Origin: Campylobacterota bacterium
GTDB taxonomy: Bacteria > Campylobacterota > Campylobacteria > Campylobacterales > SZUA-545
DNA: 28,898 nucleotides
Direction of reading: 5' to 3'
NCBI GenBank assembly: GCA_003561815.1
Contig: PWVP01000055.1
Location: 1-28,898 of the forward strand
The notes below the pieces were generated by a model. It made no database searches. It saw only the letters and a list, made by a program, of their open reading frames with translations, and had not been told where the DNA came from. Of this stretch, positions 6,816 to 14,862 are shown in pieces; within the stretch, counting starts at the first letter, position 1, and every line of letters starts with the position of its first letter. Position numbers and translations under genes: made by a program.

Positions 6816-8206
6816 TAGAGCCGCTCCCACACCGTCTGACCGGGCAGATCCATCAAAGCGATCCCTTGAGCGGTCAACGCCTTGCGAATCGCATCGGCCC
6901 GATCGAAATCTTTGGCCGCTTTGGCCGCCTTTCGCTCCGCGATGAGCTGCTCAATCTGCTCGCGATCGGCGCGGCTGACCCCCCACTGAAACCACTCAAA
7001 GGGATCGGCTAGAGCCACCCCTAAAAGCTCGCCAATCAACGCAAGATTGCCCGCCAAGGCCGCCTTAGTCCCCTTATCGGGCTTGCCCACCAGAAGCTCA
7101 TTGGCCCGGTGGACCATCTCATCGATTACCGCCAGGGCTTTAGAGGTGTTGAGATCATCGCCCATTGCCCCTAAAAGCGCCTTTTTAAAGGCCGCCTCCG
7201 GTGCCGCCACCTTCAGCCCAAAGAGCTGCTTTTTAAGGCGATAGAGACGATCGAGCCGCTTGCGCGAAGCGAGCAGATCGCTATCACAAAAGTGCAGCGG
7301 CGCACGGTAGTGGACACTCATCAGATAAAACCGCAGCGCCTCCGCCGGCCAGTGGGTCAGCGCCTCATGGATAAAGAAGCTGTTTCCCAGACTTTTGCTC
7401 ATCTTCTCGCCACCGATTCGCACGAAGCCGTTGTGCATCCAGTATTTGGCAATCTCGCCACCGTAGCCGCAGCGGCTCTGGGCCGCCTCGTTCTCATGGT
7501 GCGGGAAGAAGAGATCCGCACCACCCGCGTGGATATCGCAGGCGTAGTTCGCACCCGGCTCGTACAGATGGGTCTGCAGCATCGCTGAGCACTCCAGGTG
7601 CCAACCAGGCCGCCCCGGCCCAAAGGGGCTCTCGAAAAAGACCCGCTCATCGGCGGTGACCGCTTTCCAGAGGACAAAATCGCGGCTATTTCGCTTCGAG
7701 CCGCTCTCTACCCGGCTAAGGGTCTCATCCTGCGCCTCCTTGGAGAGGGTGCCATAACGCGGATCGCTGGCGGTATCGAAGTAGACATCGCCGTTTTCAA
7801 CCCGGTAGGCGTGGTTTTTCTCCAGCAGCGCCTCGATTAGCGCCACCATCTGCGGGATGTGGGCCGTCGCCTTTGGCTCCAGATCCGGCGTGGCGACATT
7901 GAGCGCCGCCATATCGCGGTGGTACGCCTCAGTGTAACGCGCGGCGATCGCCTCCAGGCTCTCCTTCGTGCGCTCCATCTTCTGCAGAATCTTATCATCC
8001 ACATCGGTGATGTTTCGCACGAAGCGCACCTCAAAGCCGTGCATCTGCAGGGTGCGTCTGAGCAGATCGAAGCTGATTGCACTGCGCGCATGGCCCAGAT
8101 GGGCTTCATCATACACCGTCGGGCCGCAGAGATAGAGCCGGGCCCTTTTCTCAAACTCCGGCTTAAAGGGCACCTTTTTTCGCTCTTTAGAGTCGTAGAT
8201 CACCAT
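6815..8206 (-). CDS. cysS: Cysteinyl-tRNA synthetase
   Basis: This class I aminoacyl-tRNA synthetase charges tRNA-Cys in the cytoplasm. The 463-residue length is normal. Class I signatures are HLGH at 36-39 and KMSKS at 268-272 (GGEKMSKSLGN). The zinc site includes Cys27 in LYLCGPTVYD, Cys206 in GWHLECSAM and the FPHHENE segment at 234-240. The C-terminal helical domain with ADREQIEQL and FDRADAIR is complete. The ATG at 8206 has AAGGA eight bases upstream. It lies 44 bases after murJ and overlaps nagZ by one base. The murJ-cysS adjacency is shared with Campylobacter as I recall it. Confidence 0.97.
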   Translation of the reverse strand: MVIYDSKERKKVPFKPEFEKRARLYLCGPTVYDEAHLGHARSAISFDLLRRTLQMHGFEVRFVRNITDVDDKILQKMERTKESLEAIAARYTEAYHRDMAALNVATPDLEPKATAHIPQMVALIEALLEKNHAYRVENGDVYFDTASDPRYGTLSKEAQDETLSRVESGSKRNSRDFVLWKAVTADERVFFESPFGPGRPGWHLECSAMLQTHLYEPGANYACDIHAGGADLFFPHHENEAAQSRCGYGGEIAKYWMHNGFVRIGGEKMSKSLGNSFFIHEALTHWPAEALRFYLMSVHYRAPLHFCDSDLLASRKRLDRLYRLKKQLFGLKVAAPEAAFKKALLGAMGDDLNTSKALAVIDEMVHRANELLVGKPDKGTKAALAGNLALIGELLGVALADPFEWFQWGVSRADREQIEQLIAERKAAKAAKDFDRADAIRKALTAQGIALMDLPGQTVWERL

Positions 8207-8250
8207 AAGAAGAGTCCTTTATCTAAATAGTCGTGCACGCGCTTAAAGGG

Positions 8251-9657
8251 CTAAAAAAGGGTGTCATAACCCACCGCCGCCTTAAAGAGCGTGATCAGCG
8301 CCCCCTCGATCACCAAAACGCCGGCCAAAAGCAGCAACCATTTTAAGCGGATCATACCCCAAAACTGCTGCCAACCAAAGGCGTTCAGGCTCAAAACCAG
8401 CAGCACCACCCCTCCGATCGAGCTGGCCAGCGCCAAACCCTGCGCCCCCATCGGTCCAATCAGCGCTAAAGAGAAGATCACATTGACCCCCAGCGACCAG
8501 CCGGCAATCTTGGCCGCGCGCGCCTGCTGGTGGTGCGAATAGAGCCAGAGCGAGAAGATCCGCGCCAACCCGAAGGGCACAAGCCCCACCATGTACCAAA
8601 ACAGCACCCCGCCGCTCACAAGCGTATCGGCCCGCTCAAAGGCCCCCCGCTCAAAGAGCAGCCAGATGATCCCTTCGCTAAGCATCATCCCCCCCACCAT
8701 CGCACCGCTGAGCAAAAAGAGCAGCAGCCAGAAGCTCCGCTCTAAAAAGGCGAGCGCCTGTGCGCGCTCTTTTTGGGCGATGGCTCTTGCGATCACCGGA
8801 AAGAGCGCCATCGAGACAGCGATGGCAAAGAGCGCGAGAGGGAGCTGAAAGATGCGGTTGGCGTAGTAGAGATAGCTGATGCTTCCGGCCACCAGAAAGG
8901 AGGCGAGCACCGTATCGACAAAGGCGGAGATGTGGATGGTGGAGGCGCCAAACATCGCCGGAATGAAGCTTTTGCGAAAACGGTCGGTATCCTCACGGGT
9001 GTCGCGCTTTTTCTTGATGCCGCCGATTAGAAGGGGCCAGAGCCGCAGACGCCGCACGGCCATGATGTGGATCAACACCTGCAGCGCGCCGCCAACAAGC
9101 ACCGCATAGCTCAGCGCATAGACAATCTCCGCCGCCTCACGATCGCGGGCTAAAAGCAGTGCGGCAATCATCGTAAGATTCAGAAGCGATGTCGAGAAGA
9201 CGGGTACAGCAAAGTGTTTGCGATACTGCAAAAGCGCCGCTAAAAAGGTAGCAACAAAGATAAAGTTCAGATAGTAGAAGTTGATCGCCACCAGCGGCGC
9301 GGCCAGCTCACGGGTGGAGGCGTCAAACCCCCAGGCGATCGCAGCGGTGGTCGCCTCGGCAAAGAGGGTTACCACCAAAGAGAGCAGCGCGATAATCGCC
9401 AGCAGCGTCAAAAACACCTGCATCGCAAAACGCCCCTTAAACCGCGCAGCAGCAAAGCCGGGCATAAAGGCTTGCGAGAAGGCCCCTTCGGCAAAAATGT
9501 GGCGCAGCATGTTGGGAAGCTTAAAGGCGACAAAGAAGATATCGGTGTAGATATTAGCGCCCAAAATCGAAGCTGTGGTAAAATCGCGGGCAAAGCCAGT
9601 TATTCTGGATGCGAGTATCCCAGCTGAGTTTGTAAAGAATCCTTTAATTCGCAGCAA
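8251..9657 (-). CDS. murJ: Lipid II flippase MurJ (MviN family)
   Basis: MurJ moves the peptidoglycan precursor lipid II across the inner membrane. The protein is almost entirely hydrophobic helices of the MATE-like MviN fold, with the family start FFTNSAGILASRITGFARD and the LRHIFAEGAFSQAF loop motif. The longest open frame begins at a TTG at 9711, but I choose the TTG at 9657. It yields MLRIKGFFTNS, which matches relatives, and has AAGG nine bases upstream. The only good -10 box (TACAAT, 9702-9707) lies downstream of the 9711 codon. That gives 468 residues. It is divergent from the DUF342 gene and first in murJ-cysS-nagZ. Confidence 0.93.
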   Translation of the reverse strand: MLRIKGFFTNSAGILASRITGFARDFTTASILGANIYTDIFFVAFKLPNMLRHIFAEGAFSQAFMPGFAAARFKGRFAMQVFLTLLAIIALLSLVVTLFAEATTAAIAWGFDASTRELAAPLVAINFYYLNFIFVATFLAALLQYRKHFAVPVFSTSLLNLTMIAALLLARDREAAEIVYALSYAVLVGGALQVLIHIMAVRRLRLWPLLIGGIKKKRDTREDTDRFRKSFIPAMFGASTIHISAFVDTVLASFLVAGSISYLYYANRIFQLPLALFAIAVSMALFPVIARAIAQKERAQALAFLERSFWLLLFLLSGAMVGGMMLSEGIIWLLFERGAFERADTLVSGGVLFWYMVGLVPFGLARIFSLWLYSHHQQARAAKIAGWSLGVNVIFSLALIGPMGAQGLALASSIGGVVLLVLSLNAFGWQQFWGMIRLKWLLLLAGVLVIEGALITLFKAAVGYDTLF

Positions 9658-9701
9658 ACAGCTCAACCTTAGGAGAGAAGTGGGGATGCTCTTGGGTTGT
9701 G

Positions 9702-9707
9702 ATTGTA
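9702..9707 (-). promoter_or_regulatory. Candidate -10 box for murJ-cysS-nagZ
   Basis: TACAAT on the minus strand, 44 bases before the chosen murJ TTG. No convincing -35 is seen at 17 bases; the six bases there read CCTGTT. Weak -35 elements are usual in Campylobacterota. Confidence 0.4.
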
Positions 9708-9743
9708 CCAAATAAGGGGTTGGAAACAGGATGAAGAACCGCT

Positions 9744-11684
9744 ATGGGGCTTTTTGATTTAATCGGCGATGAGCAGAAGCCAAGGCCGAAGATCCGAGGC
9801 TTGACCGGCAGTATCGTCAAACAGACCGATAATGTGCCCGCCACCCTTAAAGAGATCGCCAGAGATCACAGCACCCGCCCGGAGACGATCGACTTCGTGA
9901 TACACAGCACCCTCAGCGAGATCAAGCTGCCCGGCAGCGAGGGGTGGGAGGAGATCACCCCCTCCATCATGGGCAAACTCAACGACAAAGCGTTTCTTCT
10001 TGAGCCCGAGCTCCTCTTTCGTCAGGTGCACCATCTGACCTTCCGCCCCCGCCCTAAGACGATGGAGTTTGAGCTATCGGTAGAACTCAAGGCCGATCGG
10101 CACCGATCCCGCGCAGCGGCGGTGATCAAACCCGACTCCAAGGTGCGGGAGTTTTCCAACCTGCGGGAGTTTATCGAGGATGAGCTCAACAAGATCAAGT
10201 TGCGCTATGGGATGCTCATCGGATTGCGCGAAGGGAGTATGCGCACCGACATCACCCACCTGAGCAACAAAATCCGGGTGCACAACAAAGTCCCCGAGCC
10301 GATCACCGTCAGGCTTTGTGACTGGCTCGCGCCGATCGAACCGATCGACGATCGGCTGATTTTGCACTACAAAGAGAACGCCAAACGCAAAGAGGCCGAA
10401 GCGGCCGAAAAGAGCGGCCAAACAGCCCGAAAGCCCGATCGGGTCGATTACGCCGATCGCGGATTTGTCCAGGCGGTTGAGGAGGGGGATCTGCTCGCTG
10501 AGTATATCAAACCCAAAGATGGGCGTGCCGGACGGGATTTTCGGGGCAACTTCCTGCCGATGCGTGAAGCGCGGCTGCAGTATGGGCCGGTGGACTTCCC
10601 GGACGCCGAAACCATCCGCACCGAAGAGGATGAGGGCAGCATCCGCTACTTCGCCAAACGGCGGGGGTATGTCGCCTTGCAGGATGGGCATCTGAGTGTC
10701 GGCGATACGCTGGAGGTTGATAGCCTCGACTTTAAACACACCGGCAATATCACCGCCGGACTGGATAAAGATGTCAAGATCGCTGTGCGGGGCAAGGATG
10801 CCAACGAAGATCACATCGGCCCCAACACAAAGGTCGAGGTGACCGAGCTGGATCTCACCGGAAGCGTCGCCAACGGTGCCGTGGTCAAAGCGGTCCGGCT
10901 TTCTATCGAAGGCCAGACCCACAGCACCAGCCGCATCAGCGCCACCGAATCGGCCAGGATCGCCGTGCATCGCGGGTGGCTGGAGACCCGTCACGCCGAG
11001 ATTGACCGGCTCGAGCATGGACGGGTGAGTGCTGATGAGGTGGTTGTCGATCGCGTCATGGGGGGCACCATCGCCGCACGCCGCATCACAGTGGGCACGC
11101 TCCACTCCCACGCCAATCTTATCGCCAGTGAGCAGATTGTGATTAAACAGCTTGCCGGAGGGGAGAACCGGCTCTATATCGAAGCGGCCGCAGCCAAGGG
11201 GGATAAGGCGGAGTATAAAGCGCTCATCGAGGAGAACAAAGAGCTTAAAGCCAAACACGAGGAGGTCGATCGCAAATACCGGGCCAAACATGCGATGATC
11301 AAGCGCAACAAGCCCCAGGCCGACGATCTCAAGAGTCGAATCGATGCCGATCGCAAAGCGGGCCGCACGCCGCCTAGCGCCTTTATTGAGCGCTACCGCA
11401 ACTTTCTTGAGGAGCTCAAAAACGCCAAATATCTCCATGCGCAGCTTAAAGAGACCGAAGAGGCGCTAGGGGCCAACGAAGATCGCATCACCCTACTCCA
11501 GGACGGCATCCTCAAGGCGGCCATTATCAATAAAGACATCTGGCGAAACTACAACGAGATCCGTTTTCGCACCATCAACCCCCCTAAGGAGATCCTCTAT
11601 GTGCCACCGGAGAACGCCAAGCTCACCCAGATCAAGCTGGAGCTCTCCGGCCACGACGACTACGCCATTCGGGCGTTTGAGTAG
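9744..11684 (+). CDS. DUF342 / FapA-type polymer-forming domain protein, function unknown
   Basis: A 646-residue soluble protein. The middle (about 250-500) is a run of short beta-rich repeats typical of the DUF342/FapA family (DTLEVDSLDFKHTGNI, VTELDLTGSV, TLHSHANLIASEQIVIKQL). These probably form a beta-helix. The segment at about 495-590 is strongly charged and helical, likely coiled coil (KALIEENKELKAKHEEVDRK), and is followed by a short tail. The N-terminal 130 residues are alpha/beta and unassigned. DUF342 proteins have been linked to flagellar placement in vibrios. In Campylobacterota the homologue sits beside ruvA and murJ, but no role is established that I know of. The ATG at 9744 follows AGGA at 9728-9731. 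It is 9 bases before ruvA and begins the DUF342-ruvA-ddl-small protein-hydrolase run. Confidence 0.85.
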   Translation: MGLFDLIGDEQKPRPKIRGLTGSIVKQTDNVPATLKEIARDHSTRPETIDFVIHSTLSEIKLPGSEGWEEITPSIMGKLNDKAFLLEPELLFRQVHHLTFRPRPKTMEFELSVELKADRHRSRAAAVIKPDSKVREFSNLREFIEDELNKIKLRYGMLIGLREGSMRTDITHLSNKIRVHNKVPEPITVRLCDWLAPIEPIDDRLILHYKENAKRKEAEAAEKSGQTARKPDRVDYADRGFVQAVEEGDLLAEYIKPKDGRAGRDFRGNFLPMREARLQYGPVDFPDAETIRTEEDEGSIRYFAKRRGYVALQDGHLSVGDTLEVDSLDFKHTGNITAGLDKDVKIAVRGKDANEDHIGPNTKVEVTELDLTGSVANGAVVKAVRLSIEGQTHSTSRISATESARIAVHRGWLETRHAEIDRLEHGRVSADEVVVDRVMGGTIAARRITVGTLHSHANLIASEQIVIKQLAGGENRLYIEAAAAKGDKAEYKALIEENKELKAKHEEVDRKYRAKHAMIKRNKPQADDLKSRIDADRKAGRTPPSAFIERYRNFLEELKNAKYLHAQLKETEEALGANEDRITLLQDGILKAAIINKDIWRNYNEIRFRTINPPKEILYVPPENAKLTQIKLELSGHDDYAIRAFE

Positions 11685-11693
11685 GGGGCGGGT

Positions 11694-12254
11694 ATGATTA
11701 GCGGTATCGAAGGGGAGCTGCTGGCCAAGGAGCCCGATAGCTGTGAGTTGCTCACCGCTGGCGGGGTGATCTACCGGCTCTATATCAGCCTCAACACCTT
11801 CTCGGCACTGGGCGAAGGGCGCACCCGGCTGCACACCGCCTTAGTGGTGCGCGAAGATGCGCTGACGCTCTATGGCTTTAAAACCCCCCAGGAGCGTGCG
11901 CTCTTTGAGATGCTCTTAAAGGTGAGTGGTGTGGGGCCTAAAAGTGCGCTGGCGGTCTGCTCGACCTTTACCCCCGAGGGTTTTGCCCGGGCAATTGCCG
12001 ATCGCAGCGAGGCGCAGCTGGTGAAGGTGCCCGGCATCGGCAAAAAGAGCGCGGGGCTGATTCTGGTGCAGCTATCAGGCAGCATCGATGCGATCGCCTC
12101 AGCGGGCTTAAGCGGTGATCACCACCGTGAAGCGGCCAGCGCGCTGGAGAATCTGGGCTTTAAGCCCGCTGAGATCGCCAAGGTGCTTGGCCGCTGCAGC
12201 GCCACCGATACCGCCAGCCTCATCAAAGAGGCGCTTAAACTCTTTCAGAAGTGA
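11694..12254 (+). CDS. ruvA: Holliday junction branch migration protein RuvA
   Basis: RuvA binds four-way DNA junctions and loads the RuvB motor during recombination repair. The 186 residues contain the N-terminal OB domain (MISGIEGELLAKEP to about 62). Two helix-hairpin-helix motifs follow at about 73-88 (LLKVSGVGPKSALAV) and 108-123 (LVKVPGIGKKSAGLI). A C-terminal three-helix domain follows a short linker (LENLGFKPAEIAKVL). The ATG is preceded by GGGGGCGGG. It overlaps the region of the ddl start: its TGA at 12252-12254 lies within GTGA. No ruvB or ruvC is present in the window. Confidence 0.96.
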   Translation: MISGIEGELLAKEPDSCELLTAGGVIYRLYISLNTFSALGEGRTRLHTALVVREDALTLYGFKTPQERALFEMLLKVSGVGPKSALAVCSTFTPEGFARAIADRSEAQLVKVPGIGKKSAGLILVQLSGSIDAIASAGLSGDHHREAASALENLGFKPAEIAKVLGRCSATDTASLIKEALKLFQK

Positions 12255-12259
12255 GCCAA

Positions 12260-13291
12260 ATGGAGAAGATTATTCTTTTTGGTGGCGCCAGCCACGAGCA
12301 CGAGATCAGCATCGTCAGCGCTATCGCGCTTAAAAAGGTGCTCTCACAACCGCTTCGCTTTATCTTTATCGCCGCCGATCGCCGCTTCTGGCTGATTGCG
12401 CCTGAACAGATGCGCGCTGAGTTTTTTGCCCGCCACGACTATAAAAAGTGTCCGCAGCTCTATCCGGTACGCGGCGGGTTTGAGCAGCGCCGCTGGCTGG
12501 GCACCACCAGAATCGAGGGGGTGGCGATCAATCTCGTCCACGGTGCCGATGGGGAGGATGGGCATCTGGCCGGATTACTGGCGTTTTTAGAGATCCCCTT
12601 TATCGGGCCGCGACTGGAGGCCTCCATCATGAGCTTTAATAAAGCCTACACTAAAGCCCTGGCCCAGCAGGCGGGCGTGAAGGCGCTTGAGAGCGAGGTG
12701 ATTGTCCGCGGCCAGCAACCGAGCTTCGATTTTCCCATCATCCTAAAGCCTCTACGGCTGGGAAGCTCGATCGGCGTGGGTGTCGCCGAGGATGCACAGG
12801 CGCTGGAGTATGCGCTGGATGTCGCCTTTGAGTTTGACGATCAGGTGCTCATAGAGCCCTTTGTTAAGGGGGTCCAGGAGCTCAACCTGGCTGGATGCCA
12901 CACCCAAGAGGGGTGGCAGCTCTCCATCATCGAGGAGCCGGCTAAAGCAGAGCTGCTCGATTTTGACCAGAAGTATCTCGACTTTGCCCGCACCCAATCA
13001 CAGCAGGAGGCGCCTCTTTCTGAGCCGCTAAAGGAGGCGGTGCGTGAGGCGTTTAAGCGGATTTATCGCTGTGGTTTTGAGGGGGCGCTGATTCGGTGTG
13101 ACTTTTTTATTATCGATGAGACGGTCTATCTTAATGAGGTCAACCCCATCCCCGGCAGCCTCTCAAACTACCTCTTTGACGGGTTTGAGACGGTGCTCGA
13201 ACGCCTTAGCCACTCACTGCCCAAGCCGCGATCGATCCAGGTGGACTACCGCTATATCCACTCCATCCGATCCGCCAAGGGTAAGGCATGA
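12260..13291 (+). CDS. ddl: D-alanine-D-alanine ligase
   Basis: This ATP-grasp enzyme joins two D-alanines for peptidoglycan precursor synthesis in the cytoplasm. The start MEKIILFGGASHEHEISIVS carries the N-terminal substrate motif (HEHEIS at 12-17). HGADGEDGHLAG lies at 94-105, LGSSIGVGVA at 168-177 (ATP loop), and the metal/substrate motif NEVNPIPGSL is near the C-terminus. The ATG at 12260 gives 343 residues. A GTG at 12251 overlapping the ruvA stop is an alternative adding three residues. The length is standard. Its TGA overlaps the next gene's ATG. Confidence 0.95.
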   Translation: MEKIILFGGASHEHEISIVSAIALKKVLSQPLRFIFIAADRRFWLIAPEQMRAEFFARHDYKKCPQLYPVRGGFEQRRWLGTTRIEGVAINLVHGADGEDGHLAGLLAFLEIPFIGPRLEASIMSFNKAYTKALAQQAGVKALESEVIVRGQQPSFDFPIILKPLRLGSSIGVGVAEDAQALEYALDVAFEFDDQVLIEPFVKGVQELNLAGCHTQEGWQLSIIEEPAKAELLDFDQKYLDFARTQSQQEAPLSEPLKEAVREAFKRIYRCGFEGALIRCDFFIIDETVYLNEVNPIPGSLSNYLFDGFETVLERLSHSLPKPRSIQVDYRYIHSIRSAKGKA

Positions 13292-13644
13292 TGCGCGATC
13301 TGCTGCGTCCGGTTTTAAGCGATCACCCTGAAGCGCTTCTGCTCACCGGAGCGTTTGAGGCTACGCTACACTTTAGAGAGGCTACCCTGACACTAAGCCG
13401 CCGTGAGGCGTTTTTAACCCTTAGCGGCCCGGATGAGCAGGGTAGAGCCTTGAGGATCCGCTACTGCCTGGATCGCAACTGGTTGCCGCTGATGCACTCT
13501 TTGGAGAGTGATGAGAGCTGCTGCGATGAGGACGATCTCTGGGAGCAGAGCGATCTGGCCTATGTGCTTGAGGCCGATTGTGCCTGGGCGGCGTGGCTTA
13601 AGCAGCAGCTGCCTGTCAAAGTCGAAGTGGTTCATGGCCGTTAA
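13288..13644 (+). CDS. Small acidic conserved-position protein, unknown
   Basis: The gene encodes 118 residues, overlaps ddl by four bases (ATGA) and the following hydrolase by eleven, so it is almost certainly a real operon member. The sequence is rich in Leu and acidic residues, with a Cys pair in an Asp/Glu-rich segment (ESCCDEDDLWEQSDL, about 74-88), and has no signal peptide or membrane helix. Tandem ATGs at 13288 and 13291 leave the start uncertain by one residue. As I recall, a small gene of unknown role (Cj0797c) holds the same place between ddl and the hydrolase in Campylobacter jejuni. I do not recognise a domain. Confidence 0.75.
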   Translation: MMRDLLRPVLSDHPEALLLTGAFEATLHFREATLTLSRREAFLTLSGPDEQGRALRIRYCLDRNWLPLMHSLESDESCCDEDDLWEQSDLAYVLEADCAWAAWLKQQLPVKVEVVHGR

Positions 13645-14365
13645 AAGCCTGCAGACCCCCTTGGGATCGTTTCGCATCGGCTACGCCCTAGAGGGCGACC
13701 CGCAGGGGGCCAAGGTGCTCTTTTTGCACGGATGGGGAGCCAGTCGCCACCTGATGAGGCAGGCCTTTGGCCCCCACTGCGCCGCGGTGCACGCGCTCTA
13801 TCTCGACCTGCCCGGCTTTGGCGGCAGCTCCGAGCCAAAACAGGCGATGGATAGCGGCGAGTACACCGAGGTGGTGCGCCTCTTTTTGGAGGCGGCGGGG
13901 TTTGTGCCGGATGTGATTGTGGGTCACTCCTTTGGCGGCAAGATAGCCACCCGCCTGGATCCGCCCCTGCTGGTGCTGCTCTCCTCAGCGGGCATTCCCA
14001 AACCCAAAAGCCTCTCTGTGCGGCTTAAAATTGCTCTGGCCAAATGGCTTCGCCCCCTCAAAAGCCAAACGATCCGGCGACTGCTGATGACACAAGATGC
14101 CCACGGGCAGTCGGAGGTGATGTATGCCACGCTTAAACGGGTGGTGGATGAGGCGTACCACCCCTACTTTCAAGCGCGAGAAAAAGAGACGCTGATTTTT
14201 TGGGGGCGCGAGGATGAGGCCACACCGCTCTTTTGTGGCGAGATCATCCACCGACTCATCAAAAAAAGCCGGTGGCAGGTGCTAAAAGGGGATCACTTCT
14301 TCTTTATGCAGCACGGCGAGGCCATTATGGCCGCCGTCACAGCCGCCCTTGAAGAGCGATCTTAG
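13634..14365 (+). CDS. Alpha/beta hydrolase
   Basis: The 243-residue protein has the alpha/beta hydrolase fold. The oxyanion region is LFLHGWGAS (29-37), nucleophile elbow VGHSFGG (96-102) with Ser99, acid Asp194 in WGREDEATP, and His221 in KGDHFFF. The substrate is unknown. The frame is open well upstream, but the ATG at 13634 (MAVKSLQTP) is chosen because upstream sequence is the preceding gene in another frame and homologues start near here. It overlaps that gene by eleven bases. Position after DUF342-ruvA-ddl matches Campylobacter (Cj0796c, from memory), where murF follows. Here murF is absent and a convergent cheW takes its place. Its stop overlaps that of cheW in TTAG. Confidence 0.88.
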   Translation: MAVKSLQTPLGSFRIGYALEGDPQGAKVLFLHGWGASRHLMRQAFGPHCAAVHALYLDLPGFGGSSEPKQAMDSGEYTEVVRLFLEAAGFVPDVIVGHSFGGKIATRLDPPLLVLLSSAGIPKPKSLSVRLKIALAKWLRPLKSQTIRRLLMTQDAHGQSEVMYATLKRVVDEAYHPYFQAREKETLIFWGREDEATPLFCGEIIHRLIKKSRWQVLKGDHFFFMQHGEAIMAAVTAALEERS

Positions 14366-14862
14366 AAGGTGCGCTTGAGAATCGACTCAATACGCAAAAT
14401 CGAGACGATCCGATCCTCGCGCTGACCCACACCGTAGATGTGGTTATCCTCCTCACCCAGGCTCTCCGGTGCGGAGCCGATATCGGACTCTTTAAGCCGG
14501 ATCGCTTCGGTGAGCTTATCGATCACAAACCCGCTTCTTTGGTTTTTGTTTTTGATCACGATAAAGCGGGTGTCGTCGTTATAGGCGCTCTTCTCGCGGC
14601 TAAACTTCAAGCGCAGATCGATCAGCGGAATCACGGTGCCGCGTAGGTTAAAGACCCCCACCACATAGTCGGGTGTTGAGGGGACGCGGGTGGTCTCGAT
14701 CGGCTTAATAATCTCCTGAATAGAGAGGATCGGCACCGCGAACTCCTCCTCATCGACCATAAAGCAGACGAGCTGGACGATCCCCTCCTCTTTGTCCGGC
14801 TTATCCTGCTTCTCTTTCTGCTGCTGCTGATTCTGTAGTACCTGCTGGAGTTGCTCACTCAT
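14362..14862 (-). CDS. cheW: Chemotaxis coupling protein CheW
   Basis: CheW links the kinase CheA to chemoreceptor tips in polar arrays. The 166 residues start with a Gln/Lys-rich tail (about 1-27) followed by a single CheW domain (about 28-160). Family hallmarks are FAVPILSIQEII (41-52), the conserved VVGVFNLRGTVIPLIDL (67-83), and YGVGQREDRIVSILRIE near the end. Its ATG overlaps the cheAY TGA in ATGA, so the two are coupled. It is the last gene of the greA-to-cheW operon. The order cheV-cheA-cheW matches other Campylobacterota. Confidence 0.94.
   Translation of the reverse strand: MSEQLQQVLQNQQQQKEKQDKPDKEEGIVQLVCFMVDEEEFAVPILSIQEIIKPIETTRVPSTPDYVVGVFNLRGTVIPLIDLRLKFSREKSAYNDDTRFIVIKNKNQRSGFVIDKLTEAIRLKESDIGSAPESLGEEDNHIYGVGQREDRIVSILRIESILKRTF

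Noticed and set aside
10074..11438. Long minus-strand open frame (454 codons) opposite the DUF342 gene
   Set aside because: It is the mirror of a well-supported gene with family-like repeats on the plus strand. The translated minus product has no recognisable domain and no ribosome site. High GC produces such shadows.
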